Source: Prochloraceae cyanobacterium (GTDB lineage Bacteria; Cyanobacteriota; Cyanobacteriia; Cyanobacteriales; JASJDA01). From it: a DNA stretch of 44,145 nucleotides. A program made the position numbers and the translations under genes. Shown here in pieces: positions 17,602 to 25,327 of this stretch (its first letter is position 1; every line of letters begins with the position of its first letter). The notes under the pieces are model-generated. The model was not told the DNA's origin. It did no database searches and saw only the letters and a program-made list of their open reading frames with translations. Where the stretch lies: assembly GCA_030065755.1 (NCBI GenBank), contig JASJDA010000054.1, forward strand, positions 1-44,145, written 5' to 3'.

Positions 17602-17716
17602 TTCATGAGAAAATTCTGATAATTTTCTAAGAAAGTTCTTATCTTTGAATAAGTAAAAACTTTGTGGTTTCATGAGAAAATTCTGATAAATTCCTAAGAA
17701 AGTTCTTATCTTTGAA
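17602..17716. repeat. 48-bp direct repeat, two copies with internal dyads
   Basis: Copies at 17602-17649 and 17669-17716 differ at two positions and are separated by 19 bases. Copy 1 contains AGAAAATT-N5-AATTTTCT. Both copies contain TAAGAA-AG-TTCTTA. They lie between the peptide gene and the HlyD stub. Duplicated dyads of this kind suit tandem regulator sites, though a chance duplication of AT-rich DNA is possible. Confidence 0.6.
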
Positions 17717-17760
17717 CACTCCTTGTTGACGATGGCTGAAGGGGAACAAACCCGATGGAG

Positions 17761-17895
17761 ATGAATCTAACTCAGAATTTCTCCACCTCGTTAACTCCAG
17801 ATGAATTTTTGCCCGCCATCGGACGCTGGACAATTCTAGGCGGAGTAGTCTTGTTGGTTGCTTTTGGGGCAGCGATCGCTCTTTGGAGTGATTAG
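17761..17895 (+). pseudogene. N-terminal stub of HlyD-family secretion adaptor
   Basis: A 44-residue reading frame starts MNLTQNFSTSLTPDEFLP and continues AIGRWTILGGVVLL, then VAFGAAIALWSD. The DEFLPxIxRW motif followed by one membrane helix is the N-terminus of cyanobacterial HlyD adaptors that work with C39 exporters; full proteins have roughly 400-500 residues. The frame stops straight after the helix, where relatives continue with the periplasmic coiled coil, and no continuation is found in the window. It faces the opposite direction to the exporter, so a rearrangement probably broke the operon. In-frame starts at 17755 and 17761 are both possible. A small expressed membrane protein cannot be excluded. 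Confidence 0.6.
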
Positions 17896-17959
17896 AAAAA
17901 CAGAAATCATTTACTATATAGTAATAAAGGAATTTAATATTACTCCCAAAGCGATCGCG

Positions 17960-20900
17960 ATGCTGGAATTTTTTCATAACTTACTATTTCCACGAGAGTA
18001 TATTCCTAACGGGCACTGTTATCTTTGGCAAACTAACCTTTTATGGCTGCACGTTGTCTCAGACCTAATGACTGCCTTAGCTTACTATTCAATACCGCTA
18101 ATGTTGCTGTATTTTGTACGGCAGAGACAGGAGGTGCCTTTCAAAGGAATATTCGTTCTCTTTAGTGCCTTTATCATTACCTGCAGCACTACTCACTTGC
18201 TAGAAATATGGACTCTTTGGCATCCAGCATATTGGCTTTTAGGTTTCGTTAAACTATTGACAGGCTTAGTTTCTATTTATACTGCTATCGAACTGTTTCC
18301 AGTCATACCCCAAGCCCTAGCTTTACCTAATCCAGCTCAATTAGAAGCAACTAACCGAGCCCTAAAACAGACTAACGAACAGCTCCAGTTTGCTCAATTT
18401 TGTCTCGATCGCTCTGCCGATGCTATCTTTTGGTTCAATTCTGATTCTCAAATATTTTACGTCAACGAAGCCGCAACTAAAACTCTAGGCTATACCCGTG
18501 AAGAATTGCTCTCGATGAAAACATGGGATATCAATCCTAACTATAGAGAAGATGACTGGGAGCAAAACTGGAACCAATTCAAGTCGATCGAGTCTGCTAT
18601 CGTCGAATCTACTCACCGCACCAAAGAAGGTAAAATTATTCCAGTTGAGATTAACAGTAATTATTTAGAATTTAACGGACAAGAATATAGTTGCTGCTTC
18701 GCACGGGATATTAGCGATCGCAAAATTGCCGAAGCAGCATTAAGCCAAAAAACAGAAACACTGGCAAAATTTAGCGCTCATCTCCAACAACTACATCGCA
18801 TTACCACCACCCAATATCAAACACTAGAAGAACTGTTTGCAGACTATATAAAAACTGGATACGAAATCTTAGGACTATCTACAGGGATTATTGGCGAAGT
18901 TGAAGGGGAAACTTTCATTACTCGTGCAGTGAAATCTGAATTTGATTTCTTAGAACCAGGAATGGAATTTCCCCTTAAAGATATTTACTGTACCAAGGTA
19001 ATTCAAGCGAAAACAACTCTTTCTTTTACTCATATTGGCTCGATCGAGGATATGAGAGAGCTACCACTATATCAAAATCTCAAACTAGAAACTTATATTG
19101 GCGCTCCTATATTTGTTAACAACAGCATCTGGGGTACTTTAAGTTTTATTTCCACAGAAATGGTCGACCGAGACTTTGAAGAATATCAAAAAAAAATTAT
19201 TGAATTGATTGCTAGAGGGATAGGTAACTCTATTACTACCGATCTAACAACAGCAGCTTTATCGGAAAGTGAAGAGAAGTTTCGAGCGATCGTTGAAGGA
19301 ACCACTCTTCCCTTTTTAATCAGTCGTTTTGACGACGGTAAAGTTCTCTATGGCAACTCTCTATTGTGTTCCACCTTTGGCATTTCTCCCGAAAAAATAA
19401 TTGGCATAAAAACTCCCAACTATTACTACAACCCTGCCGATCGCCAAATAATTCTCGAAAAAATAGCAACTGTTGGCTATCTTCACCCTTACGAACTCCA
19501 AGCCAAAAAAGCTGACGGCACCTCTTTTTGGGTCATTCTCTCTTGTCGGCGCATTATATTTCAGGGAGAAGATGCTCTACTGGCTACTCTGTACGATATA
19601 AGCGATCGCAAGCAAATGGAGGAAGCGCTGCAGGAAAGCGAAGAACGATATCGTTCTTTATATCAAAAAACACCAGTTATGCTGCACTCGATCGATCGCG
19701 ATGGCAATTTGATTTCCGTTAGCGACTATTGGCTAGAAAAACTAGGCTACGAGATCGACGAGGTAATTGGTCGCAAATCGATCGACTTTTTAACCCCCGA
19801 ATCTCGTAGCCATGCCGTTGAAATAGCACTTCCAGAGTATTACCGTCGAGGATTTTGCCAACATATCCCCTATCAGATGGTCAAGAAAAATGGTGAAATT
19901 ATTGACGTGCTTCTCTCAGCGATCGCCGAACGAGACGAACGAGGAAATATATTACGTTCTTTGGCTGTTTCAATTGACATTACCGATCGCAGGCGAGCAG
20001 AATTAGCCTTAGAAGAAACTCAGCATTTAATTCAAAAGATTACCGATACTTTACCTAATCTAATATACATATACGATTTAACAAAACAGCAAAATATCTA
20101 TACCAATCGCTTTGTTGTAGAAATCCTCGGATACAGTACCGAAGAATTCAAAAAAATGGGTTCAGACCTTTCGAGCGAGATATTTCATCCTCAAGATTTA
20201 TCAAAAATCGTAGACTATCACCAAAAAATTGCCCGCACTAAAGATAAAGATGATTTTGAAATAGAATATAGAATTAGAAATGCGACTGGAGATTGGCAGT
20301 GGTTTTACAGTCGAGATACCGTATTCGCTAAAGACGATCGAGGATATCCAACTCAAATTCTCGGTGCTGCAATAGATATCACCGATCGCAAACGCTCGGA
20401 AACACAATTGCAGATATTAAATGAGGAGTTGCTCAGATCTAATCAGGAATTGGAAAGATTTGCTTATATAGCCTCTCACGACCTCCGAGAACCTCTACGC
20501 ATGGTAACAAACTTCACTCAAGTATTAGGAAAACGCTACTCTGGTAAGCTAGATGAGGATGCTGACCAAATTATTAACTTTGCAGTAGATGGGGCAAAAC
20601 GCATGGATGCCCTGATACAAGATCTACTAAATTACTCTAGAGTAGGAAAAGCCGAAAAAGTTTTAGAGATAACAGACTGTGAAGTCATATTCGACGAAAC
20701 TTTGTCTAATCTTCAGCTTTTAATTCAAGAGACTGGCACGATCGTAACTAGACATCCTCTACCCAAAGTAATGGCCTATCCAGCACAATTGACCTTACTA
20801 TTTCAGAACTTAATTGATAACGCTATTAAATATCGCAGCAACAAGCCCCCAGAAATTAATATTGGAGCTAAATTAAATGGGAATAAATGGTTATTTTGGG

Positions 20901-21112
20901 TCCGAGATAATGGCATCGGCATAGATCCCAAATATTTCGAGCGCATCTTTTTCGTTTTTCAACGCCTTCACACCATAAAAGATTATCCTGGTACTGGTAT
21001 AGGGCTGGCAATCTGCCAAAAGATCGTCGATCTCCATCAAGGGGAAATCTGGGTAAATTCAGAAGTAGGTAAGGGTTCTACCTTTTATTTTACTATTCCC
21101 CGAATTAACTAA
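17960..21112 (+). CDS. etr1: Ethylene-receptor-like sensor histidine kinase (EBD-PAS-GAF-PAS-PAS-PAS-HK)
   Basis: The start is placed at ATG 17960, since homologues begin with the ethylene-binding domain; this gives 1050 residues. The domain is canonical, with every ETR1 key residue at the right spacing: Asp35, Tyr42, Ile45, Pro46, and copper ligands Cys75 and His79 in ITCSTTHLLEIW. It should bind ethylene through Cu(I) in the membrane. A PAS (about 165-280), a GAF (about 300-450, with a YC motif but no typical bilin Cys-His pair) and three further PAS domains follow. The kinase core has SHDLREPL with His840, DNGIGI and GTGIGLAI. In Synechocystis the related Slr1212 controls phototaxis. Two signalling genes follow on the same strand. 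Confidence 0.92.
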   Translation: MLEFFHNLLFPREYIPNGHCYLWQTNLLWLHVVSDLMTALAYYSIPLMLLYFVRQRQEVPFKGIFVLFSAFIITCSTTHLLEIWTLWHPAYWLLGFVKLLTGLVSIYTAIELFPVIPQALALPNPAQLEATNRALKQTNEQLQFAQFCLDRSADAIFWFNSDSQIFYVNEAATKTLGYTREELLSMKTWDINPNYREDDWEQNWNQFKSIESAIVESTHRTKEGKIIPVEINSNYLEFNGQEYSCCFARDISDRKIAEAALSQKTETLAKFSAHLQQLHRITTTQYQTLEELFADYIKTGYEILGLSTGIIGEVEGETFITRAVKSEFDFLEPGMEFPLKDIYCTKVIQAKTTLSFTHIGSIEDMRELPLYQNLKLETYIGAPIFVNNSIWGTLSFISTEMVDRDFEEYQKKIIELIARGIGNSITTDLTTAALSESEEKFRAIVEGTTLPFLISRFDDGKVLYGNSLLCSTFGISPEKIIGIKTPNYYYNPADRQIILEKIATVGYLHPYELQAKKADGTSFWVILSCRRIIFQGEDALLATLYDISDRKQMEEALQESEERYRSLYQKTPVMLHSIDRDGNLISVSDYWLEKLGYEIDEVIGRKSIDFLTPESRSHAVEIALPEYYRRGFCQHIPYQMVKKNGEIIDVLLSAIAERDERGNILRSLAVSIDITDRRRAELALEETQHLIQKITDTLPNLIYIYDLTKQQNIYTNRFVVEILGYSTEEFKKMGSDLSSEIFHPQDLSKIVDYHQKIARTKDKDDFEIEYRIRNATGDWQWFYSRDTVFAKDDRGYPTQILGAAIDITDRKRSETQLQILNEELLRSNQELERFAYIASHDLREPLRMVTNFTQVLGKRYSGKLDEDADQIINFAVDGAKRMDALIQDLLNYSRVGKAEKVLEITDCEVIFDETLSNLQLLIQETGTIVTRHPLPKVMAYPAQLTLLFQNLIDNAIKYRSNKPPEINIGAKLNGNKWLFWVRDNGIGIDPKYFERIFFVFQRLHTIKDYPGTGIGLAICQKIVDLHQGEIWVNSEVGKGSTFYFTIPRIN

Positions 21113-21142
21113 AAATTATCTAACATACCTCAATTACATAAA

Positions 21143-21170
21143 TGGTTAATTAAACAAATTTAATTAACCA
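21143..21170. repeat. 12-bp perfect palindrome between kinase and regulator genes
   Basis: TGGTTAATTAAA and TTTAATTAACCA flank a CAAA loop. The hairpin contains no G or C except at its base and has no T-run after it. It could be a regulator site for the response-regulator promoter or a weak terminator. A CTCAC-TTT-GTGAG hairpin follows near 21193. Confidence 0.55.
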
Positions 21171-21311
21171 AACAAATAACAAGCTATCTCCTCACTTTGT
21201 GAGATAAGCTATTGAAGTGATATAAAACACAAAATAAATAAGATTTCAGTCAATGCTTAGTTGTTTTAGACTATTCATTGCATAACAATTAGTCTATAAT
21301 AAACGTACAAA

Positions 21312-21767
21312 ATGAATAAGTCTCAAATCAATAGATCGATAAAGCTTCTCCTGGTTGAAGATAACCCAGGAGACGCATACATAATAAAAAACTATTTACA
21401 AACAAGTAAAATTCCTTATAACTTCGATCATTTAGTTGATGGAGAGCAACTAATGTCATATCTATATCGAGAAGGTGATTATGCGAAAGTATCTCTTCCT
21501 GAATTGGTTTTACTAGATTTAAACTTGCCTAAAAAAAATGGTTTTGAGGTTCTAAAAGAAATTAAATCTCATCCACAACTAAAATCAATCCCAGTAATAA
21601 TTCTGACTTCTTCAAGAGCAGAAAAAGATATTCTTGAGAGTTACAGGCTTTATGCCAATTGTTATATTACAAAACCATTTGAATACAGTGAATTTATAGA
21701 TACTATTAGAAAAATTGAAATATTTTGGCTTAAACTCGTACACTTACCATCTTTAAAATCAATTTAA
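21312..21767 (+). CDS. Rcp1-like single-domain response regulator
   Basis: This 151-residue receiver domain has no output domain. It has the acidic pair in LLLVEDNPGDAY, the phosphoacceptor Asp69 in LLDLNLPKKNGFEVL, Thr in ILTSS and the conserved Lys in ITKPFEYSEF. The NPGDA signature and the longer loop after the first helix are typical of Rcp1-type regulators, which take phosphate from phytochrome-like kinases. It lies between the ethylene-type kinase (199 bp upstream) and a REC-kinase (34 bp downstream). It is therefore likely the shuttle between the two, passing phosphate from His840 of the upstream protein. ATG start with no strong ribosome binding site. Confidence 0.9.
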   Translation: MNKSQINRSIKLLLVEDNPGDAYIIKNYLQTSKIPYNFDHLVDGEQLMSYLYREGDYAKVSLPELVLLDLNLPKKNGFEVLKEIKSHPQLKSIPVIILTSSRAEKDILESYRLYANCYITKPFEYSEFIDTIRKIEIFWLKLVHLPSLKSI

Positions 21768-21801
21768 AAAAACTTAAATTAGTGATGGAAAAAAGTTAAT
21801 A

Positions 21802-23094
21802 ATGAAAGCACAAATTATTAAAATTTTACTAGTAGAAGATAATCCAGGAGATGCTTTCTTAATTCAAGATAAACTGAAGAACGATAGTAATATTAAGTTT
21901 GAGCTAACTCACGCAGAATATTTATATCAAGCGATCGCGCTGTTAAAAAAAGAATACTTTGACGTAATTTTATTAGACTTGTTATTACCCGACTCTCAAG
22001 ATCTAGAAACATTTGTAAGCATACAAGAAGAAGCTCCAAATTTACCAATTGTCGTTTTAACTGGCATAAAAGATGAAAAGATAGCTATTCAAGCAGTAAG
22101 ACAAGGAGCACAAGATTATTTAGATAAACAAAAAGCAACAGGAGAAACTTTAGGACAAGCAATTCGCTATGCCATCGAACGCAAGCTAACCCAACAACAA
22201 CTGAAACAGCACAGCAAAAAATTAGAAAAAGCCAATCGCGAGTTAGAAGCTTTAAATCAAGAATTAGAAGCCTTTAGCTATTCAGTATCCCACGACCTGC
22301 GCAATCCCCTAACAAGTATAAATGCTTGCTGTTCTCTGCTGCTAGAACAAAACAACGATCGCCTAGGAGAAGAAACTCAAGAATACATCCAACTGATACG
22401 CAACTGTTCTCACCGCATGGAGGAAATAATAGACGATCTATTGACTCTCTCTCGCATGAAGTACTCTCAGATAAAAATTGAGTCGGTACAGTTAAGCGCT
22501 ATGGTAGAAACAATTACTAAAGAACTACAGCAAAAACAACCACAACGCAACGTAGAATTCGTAATTGAACCTGAAATTGAAGTTCGAGGCGATCGCGCTT
22601 TACTCCAAATAGCCTTGGAAAATTTACTCAACAATGCCTGGAAGTATAGCAGAGAAAAACAAACAGCGATCTTAGAGTTTGGTATTTGTCAGTTAGACGA
22701 TAAAGAGCAAATCAAGAACGAAGAAGGAGAAAACAAGAACCTTACTAATTCTTCTCAAGCACATTCAGCTTATGGTAGAGTATGTACGCAAAAAACTGTA
22801 GGACTTTTAGAGAGAAATTCAAAAACATCTTTTCCCAGTCCACCAGACTTCGATCGCAAAAAAGACACTAAACAATTAGTCTATTTCGTGCGGGACAATG
22901 GCGTAGGTTTTGACATGGAAAAAGCTGAAAAGCTATTTACTCCTTTCCAACGCTTACATAGCGCCAGCAAATTTGAAGGAACTGGTATCGGTTTAGCCAC
23001 AGTTCAACGTATTATTCACCGTCATAGTGGCAAAATTTGGTGTAATGCAGCAGTCGATCGAGGAGCGACTTTTTATTTTACCCTGGAACTTTGA
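21802..23094 (+). CDS. Response-regulator/histidine-kinase fusion (REC-HisKA-HATPase)
   Basis: The 430-residue protein has an N-terminal receiver (about 1-125; LLVEDNPGDAFLI, LLDLLLPDSQD, YLDKQKATGE) and a coiled linker. The kinase has SVSHDLRNPL (His164), LENLLNNAWKYS, RDNGVGFDM and GTGIGLATV. There are no membrane segments, so it is cytosolic. Between the N-box strand (ILEFGICQL) and the G1 box there is a hydrophilic insert of about 60 residues (about 297-355) not usual in this fold, although the ATP-binding motifs on both sides are intact. It lies close behind the Rcp1-like regulator and probably receives signals through its REC domain as the next step of the same relay. Confidence 0.88.
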   Translation: MKAQIIKILLVEDNPGDAFLIQDKLKNDSNIKFELTHAEYLYQAIALLKKEYFDVILLDLLLPDSQDLETFVSIQEEAPNLPIVVLTGIKDEKIAIQAVRQGAQDYLDKQKATGETLGQAIRYAIERKLTQQQLKQHSKKLEKANRELEALNQELEAFSYSVSHDLRNPLTSINACCSLLLEQNNDRLGEETQEYIQLIRNCSHRMEEIIDDLLTLSRMKYSQIKIESVQLSAMVETITKELQQKQPQRNVEFVIEPEIEVRGDRALLQIALENLLNNAWKYSREKQTAILEFGICQLDDKEQIKNEEGENKNLTNSSQAHSAYGRVCTQKTVGLLERNSKTSFPSPPDFDRKKDTKQLVYFVRDNGVGFDMEKAEKLFTPFQRLHSASKFEGTGIGLATVQRIIHRHSGKIWCNAAVDRGATFYFTLEL

Positions 23095-23096
23095 AG

Positions 23097-23203
23097 CATA
23101 GGGAGTGTGGGGAGTGTGGGGAGAGGGGGAGAGGGGGAGAGTGGGAGAGGGGGAGAGGTGGAGAGAATAATAAACAAACAGCCAATAGCCAATAGCCAAC
23201 AGC
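23097..23203. repeat. Purine-rich GGGAGA tract followed by CCAATAG repeats
   Basis: A G/A-only-like tract (about 23100-23165, mainly GGGAGAG and GGGGAGTGT units) is followed by GCCAATAGCCAATAGCCAACAGC (in units of 7). The same two-part arrangement occurs at 35320-35453. It is a dispersed low-complexity repeat family, not a coding region or a CRISPR. Confidence 0.7.
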
Positions 23204-23207
23204 AAAA

Positions 23208-23993
23208 ATGAAAGTCGCAACCTGGAACGTCAATTCAATTCGCACTCGTCAACAGCTAGTAGTTGAGTGGTTGGAAGAAACCAAAGTAGACGTTCTTTGC
23301 TTGCAAGAAACTAAAGTAGTAGATAAAGATTTTCCTACAACCCCTTTTGAACAACTAGGATATCATCTCTACATTTCCGGACAAAAGGCTTATAACGGTG
23401 TGGCTATATTCAGTCGAATTCCGATGGAAGATGTGAGTAATGGTTTTGCCAAAATTGTTGACGATTGCCTAGCAGAAGATTTCGACGCGCAAAAACGAGT
23501 TATTACTGGTGTTATTGGAGAAGTTCGTATAGTCAATCTTTACGTACCCAACGGTTCTGGTATTGGAACTGAAAAATATGACTACAAACTTAGATGGTTA
23601 AAAGTATTGGGAGAATATTTACAAATATTGGCGCGATCGCACCGAGAAATCTGCGTCTGTGGCGATTTTAACATTGCTTTAGAAGATAGAGATATTTACA
23701 ATCCTAAAGGCAAAGAAAATCATATAATGTCTTCTGATGCGGAACGCCAGGCTTTACGAGAAATTTTAGCAATTGGTTTACGAGACGCTTTCCGCAAATT
23801 TAACTCCCAAGAAGGTCATTTTACTTGGTGGGACTATCGCGCTGCTGGCTTCAGACGCAACCGAGGTTGGCGAATTGACACTCACTATCTGACCAAAGAG
23901 CTTTACGAGAAAGCAATTAGCTGCCACATTGATGTAGAACCGAGAAAGCAAGAAAAACCTAGCGATCATGCTCCTGCGATCGTCGAATTTTAG
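23208..23993 (+). CDS. xthA: Exodeoxyribonuclease III (AP endonuclease)
   Basis: This 261-residue enzyme of the Exo/Endo/Phos superfamily cuts DNA 5' of abasic sites and removes 3' blocks in base-excision repair. Motifs in order: WNVNSIRTR at the start, CLQETKV (metal Glu), YNGVAIFSR, VCGDFNIA (Asp/Asn pair), FTWWDYRAAGFRRNRGWRID, and the terminal SDHAPAIVEF with the catalytic Asp-His. Length and motifs are complete. The ATG lies just after a low-complexity repeat. The last 12 codons form the first copy of a 55-bp tandem repeat that continues past the stop codon. Confidence 0.95.
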   Translation: MKVATWNVNSIRTRQQLVVEWLEETKVDVLCLQETKVVDKDFPTTPFEQLGYHLYISGQKAYNGVAIFSRIPMEDVSNGFAKIVDDCLAEDFDAQKRVITGVIGEVRIVNLYVPNGSGIGTEKYDYKLRWLKVLGEYLQILARSHREICVCGDFNIALEDRDIYNPKGKENHIMSSDAERQALREILAIGLRDAFRKFNSQEGHFTWWDYRAAGFRRNRGWRIDTHYLTKELYEKAISCHIDVEPRKQEKPSDHAPAIVEF

Positions 23994-24127
23994 CTTTTTT
24001 TTCTCCTGATAACCTAGCGATCGCGCTCCTGCGATCGTCGAATTTTAGCTTTTTTTTCTCCTGATAACCTAGCGATCGCGCTCCTGCGATCGTCGAATTT
24101 TAGCTTTTTTTTCTCCTGATAACCTAG
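23958..24127 (+). repeat. 55-bp tandem triplication of the xthA 3' end with terminator-like hairpins
   Basis: Three head-to-tail copies (23958-24012, 24013-24067, 24068-24122) and the first bases of a fourth are present. Copy 1 is the xthA C-terminus, stop and an 8-T run. Copies 2 and 3 are identical to each other and differ from copy 1 by two bases, turning GCGATCAT into the HIP1 site GCGATCGC. This creates a 7-bp hairpin, CGATCGC-GCTCCT-GCGATCG, followed by T8. The hairpin could act as a terminator; in copy 1 it is weaker. Confidence 0.9.
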
Positions 24128-24230
24128 AACACCGATTCAGTAATCAGAATCCACTCCCATTCAGAGGTTTCGGGGTTTCTTAAAAAGGCGAGATTTCGTT
24201 AACTTTACGTCTGGAAAAGTAGCTTTAAAT

Positions 24231-25073
24231 TTAATCAACTAGATAAAATCTCTTGAAAGGTTTATAAACTACTATAACTTTTCCTTTGATTTGTTTGCGG
24301 TGTATAGTCCCTATTTCAAGACTATTGTCTTGACTTTCACTCAAATTATCCCCTAGGACAAAATAGGAATTCGATGGAATATAAAGTGAGTAATTAAGTT
24401 GTCGATCGAAAGTCCCATTCAAATATTCTCTCTCAAAAAGTTTTCCGTCGATATAGATAGTGTTGTCTTTGATTGTTATTTGTTCTCCAGGAAGTCCAAT
24501 TATACGTTGTATGACATTGATTTCCTTTCTATCTGACTGTTTTATTTTAATAACAACAATATCTTCTCGACTGGGAATAAAGTAATTATTAAAAAATGTG
24601 TTGGCAATAACTGTATCTCCCATTCTGATTGTCGGAGCCATTCCATTGGATCTTCTTATAAATCTCTGAGTGAAAAACAAGAAATACAATAAGAAAACAG
24701 TAATAATTATCGTGAAAAATGAGCTAATAATACTGAAAAATGAAGATGTAATTGTAGACTCAATTGTCGGTATATCTTCTTCTAATACCAAAAGTTTAAA
24801 AAGATTAGAAATATTTTGTCCGCACCTTAGATTAATTATTTGATTCGGTAAAACGTTTACTTCAAGCGATCGACTGCGATAAAAATCTATTTTTATTTGA
24901 ATGGTATGCAAACCTGGAGAAACTTGATATCTTTCTTCCGATCCATTGCGAATGCGTCCGACCTGTTCTCGATCGATATATACTCGAAAAGAACGTCCAC
25001 CATAGGGAAATTGCCATTTACGTTGAATATAAATAGTTCCCCTCTCATTATCTCGATCTAGTTCTGGCTTCAT
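24231..25073 (-). CDS. Signal peptidase I homologue lacking both catalytic residues, with N-terminal beta-domain
   Basis: The 280-residue protein has an N-terminal hydrophilic beta domain (about 12-85, PEGA-like, GRSFRVYIDREQVGRI and SPGLHTIQIKID). One membrane helix follows at about 112-134, then an S26 signal peptidase domain. The fold motifs are clear: GMAPTIRMGD, RIIGLPGE and VLGDNLSESQDN. Active enzymes have S-M-x-P-T and K-R-x-x-G-L-P-G. Here the nucleophile is Gly144 (GGA codon) and the general base is Gln189 (CAA codon). The reading frame is intact, so it is not simply decaying, but it should not cleave. It could bind signal peptides or membrane proteins. The membership is certain and the loss of activity is very likely. 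Confidence 0.85.
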   Translation of the reverse strand: MKPELDRDNERGTIYIQRKWQFPYGGRSFRVYIDREQVGRIRNGSEERYQVSPGLHTIQIKIDFYRSRSLEVNVLPNQIINLRCGQNISNLFKLLVLEEDIPTIESTITSSFFSIISSFFTIIITVFLLYFLFFTQRFIRRSNGMAPTIRMGDTVIANTFFNNYFIPSREDIVVIKIKQSDRKEINVIQRIIGLPGEQITIKDNTIYIDGKLFEREYLNGTFDRQLNYSLYIPSNSYFVLGDNLSESQDNSLEIGTIHRKQIKGKVIVVYKPFKRFYLVD

Positions 25074-25327
25074 TATTTCTAATAATAGAAAAGTGAAAAA
25101 TTAAGAGTAAAATTTGCTCAGAATTGACAATAAAACATTTAATAGAATATTCTCAATGAAAATATTCCCACTTTGTGCCAAAAATACTGCATCGATCCCC
25201 AAAATTTCGTGCTAGCGAGCGATAAAGTGCTTATTTCTGTGCCCCAAAATTAGATAAGCCAAGCTATCAGCTATTTAGTAACGATTTATAACTATTATCT
25301 TGACAAAATGCGCGCCATCTTTTGCTA

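Noticed and set aside
17639-17977. Minus-strand frame of 112 codons
   Set aside because: It runs antisense through the HlyD stub and the 48-bp repeats, with no family match or ribosome binding site.
22993-23220. Minus-strand frame rich in Ser/Pro/Leu
   Set aside because: It is a translation of the purine-rich low-complexity repeat; the same occurs at 35312-35557.
23958-24127. CRISPR-like array of 55-bp repeats
   Set aside because: The copies are contiguous with no spacers, and the first is the coding end of xthA; it is a tandem duplication.
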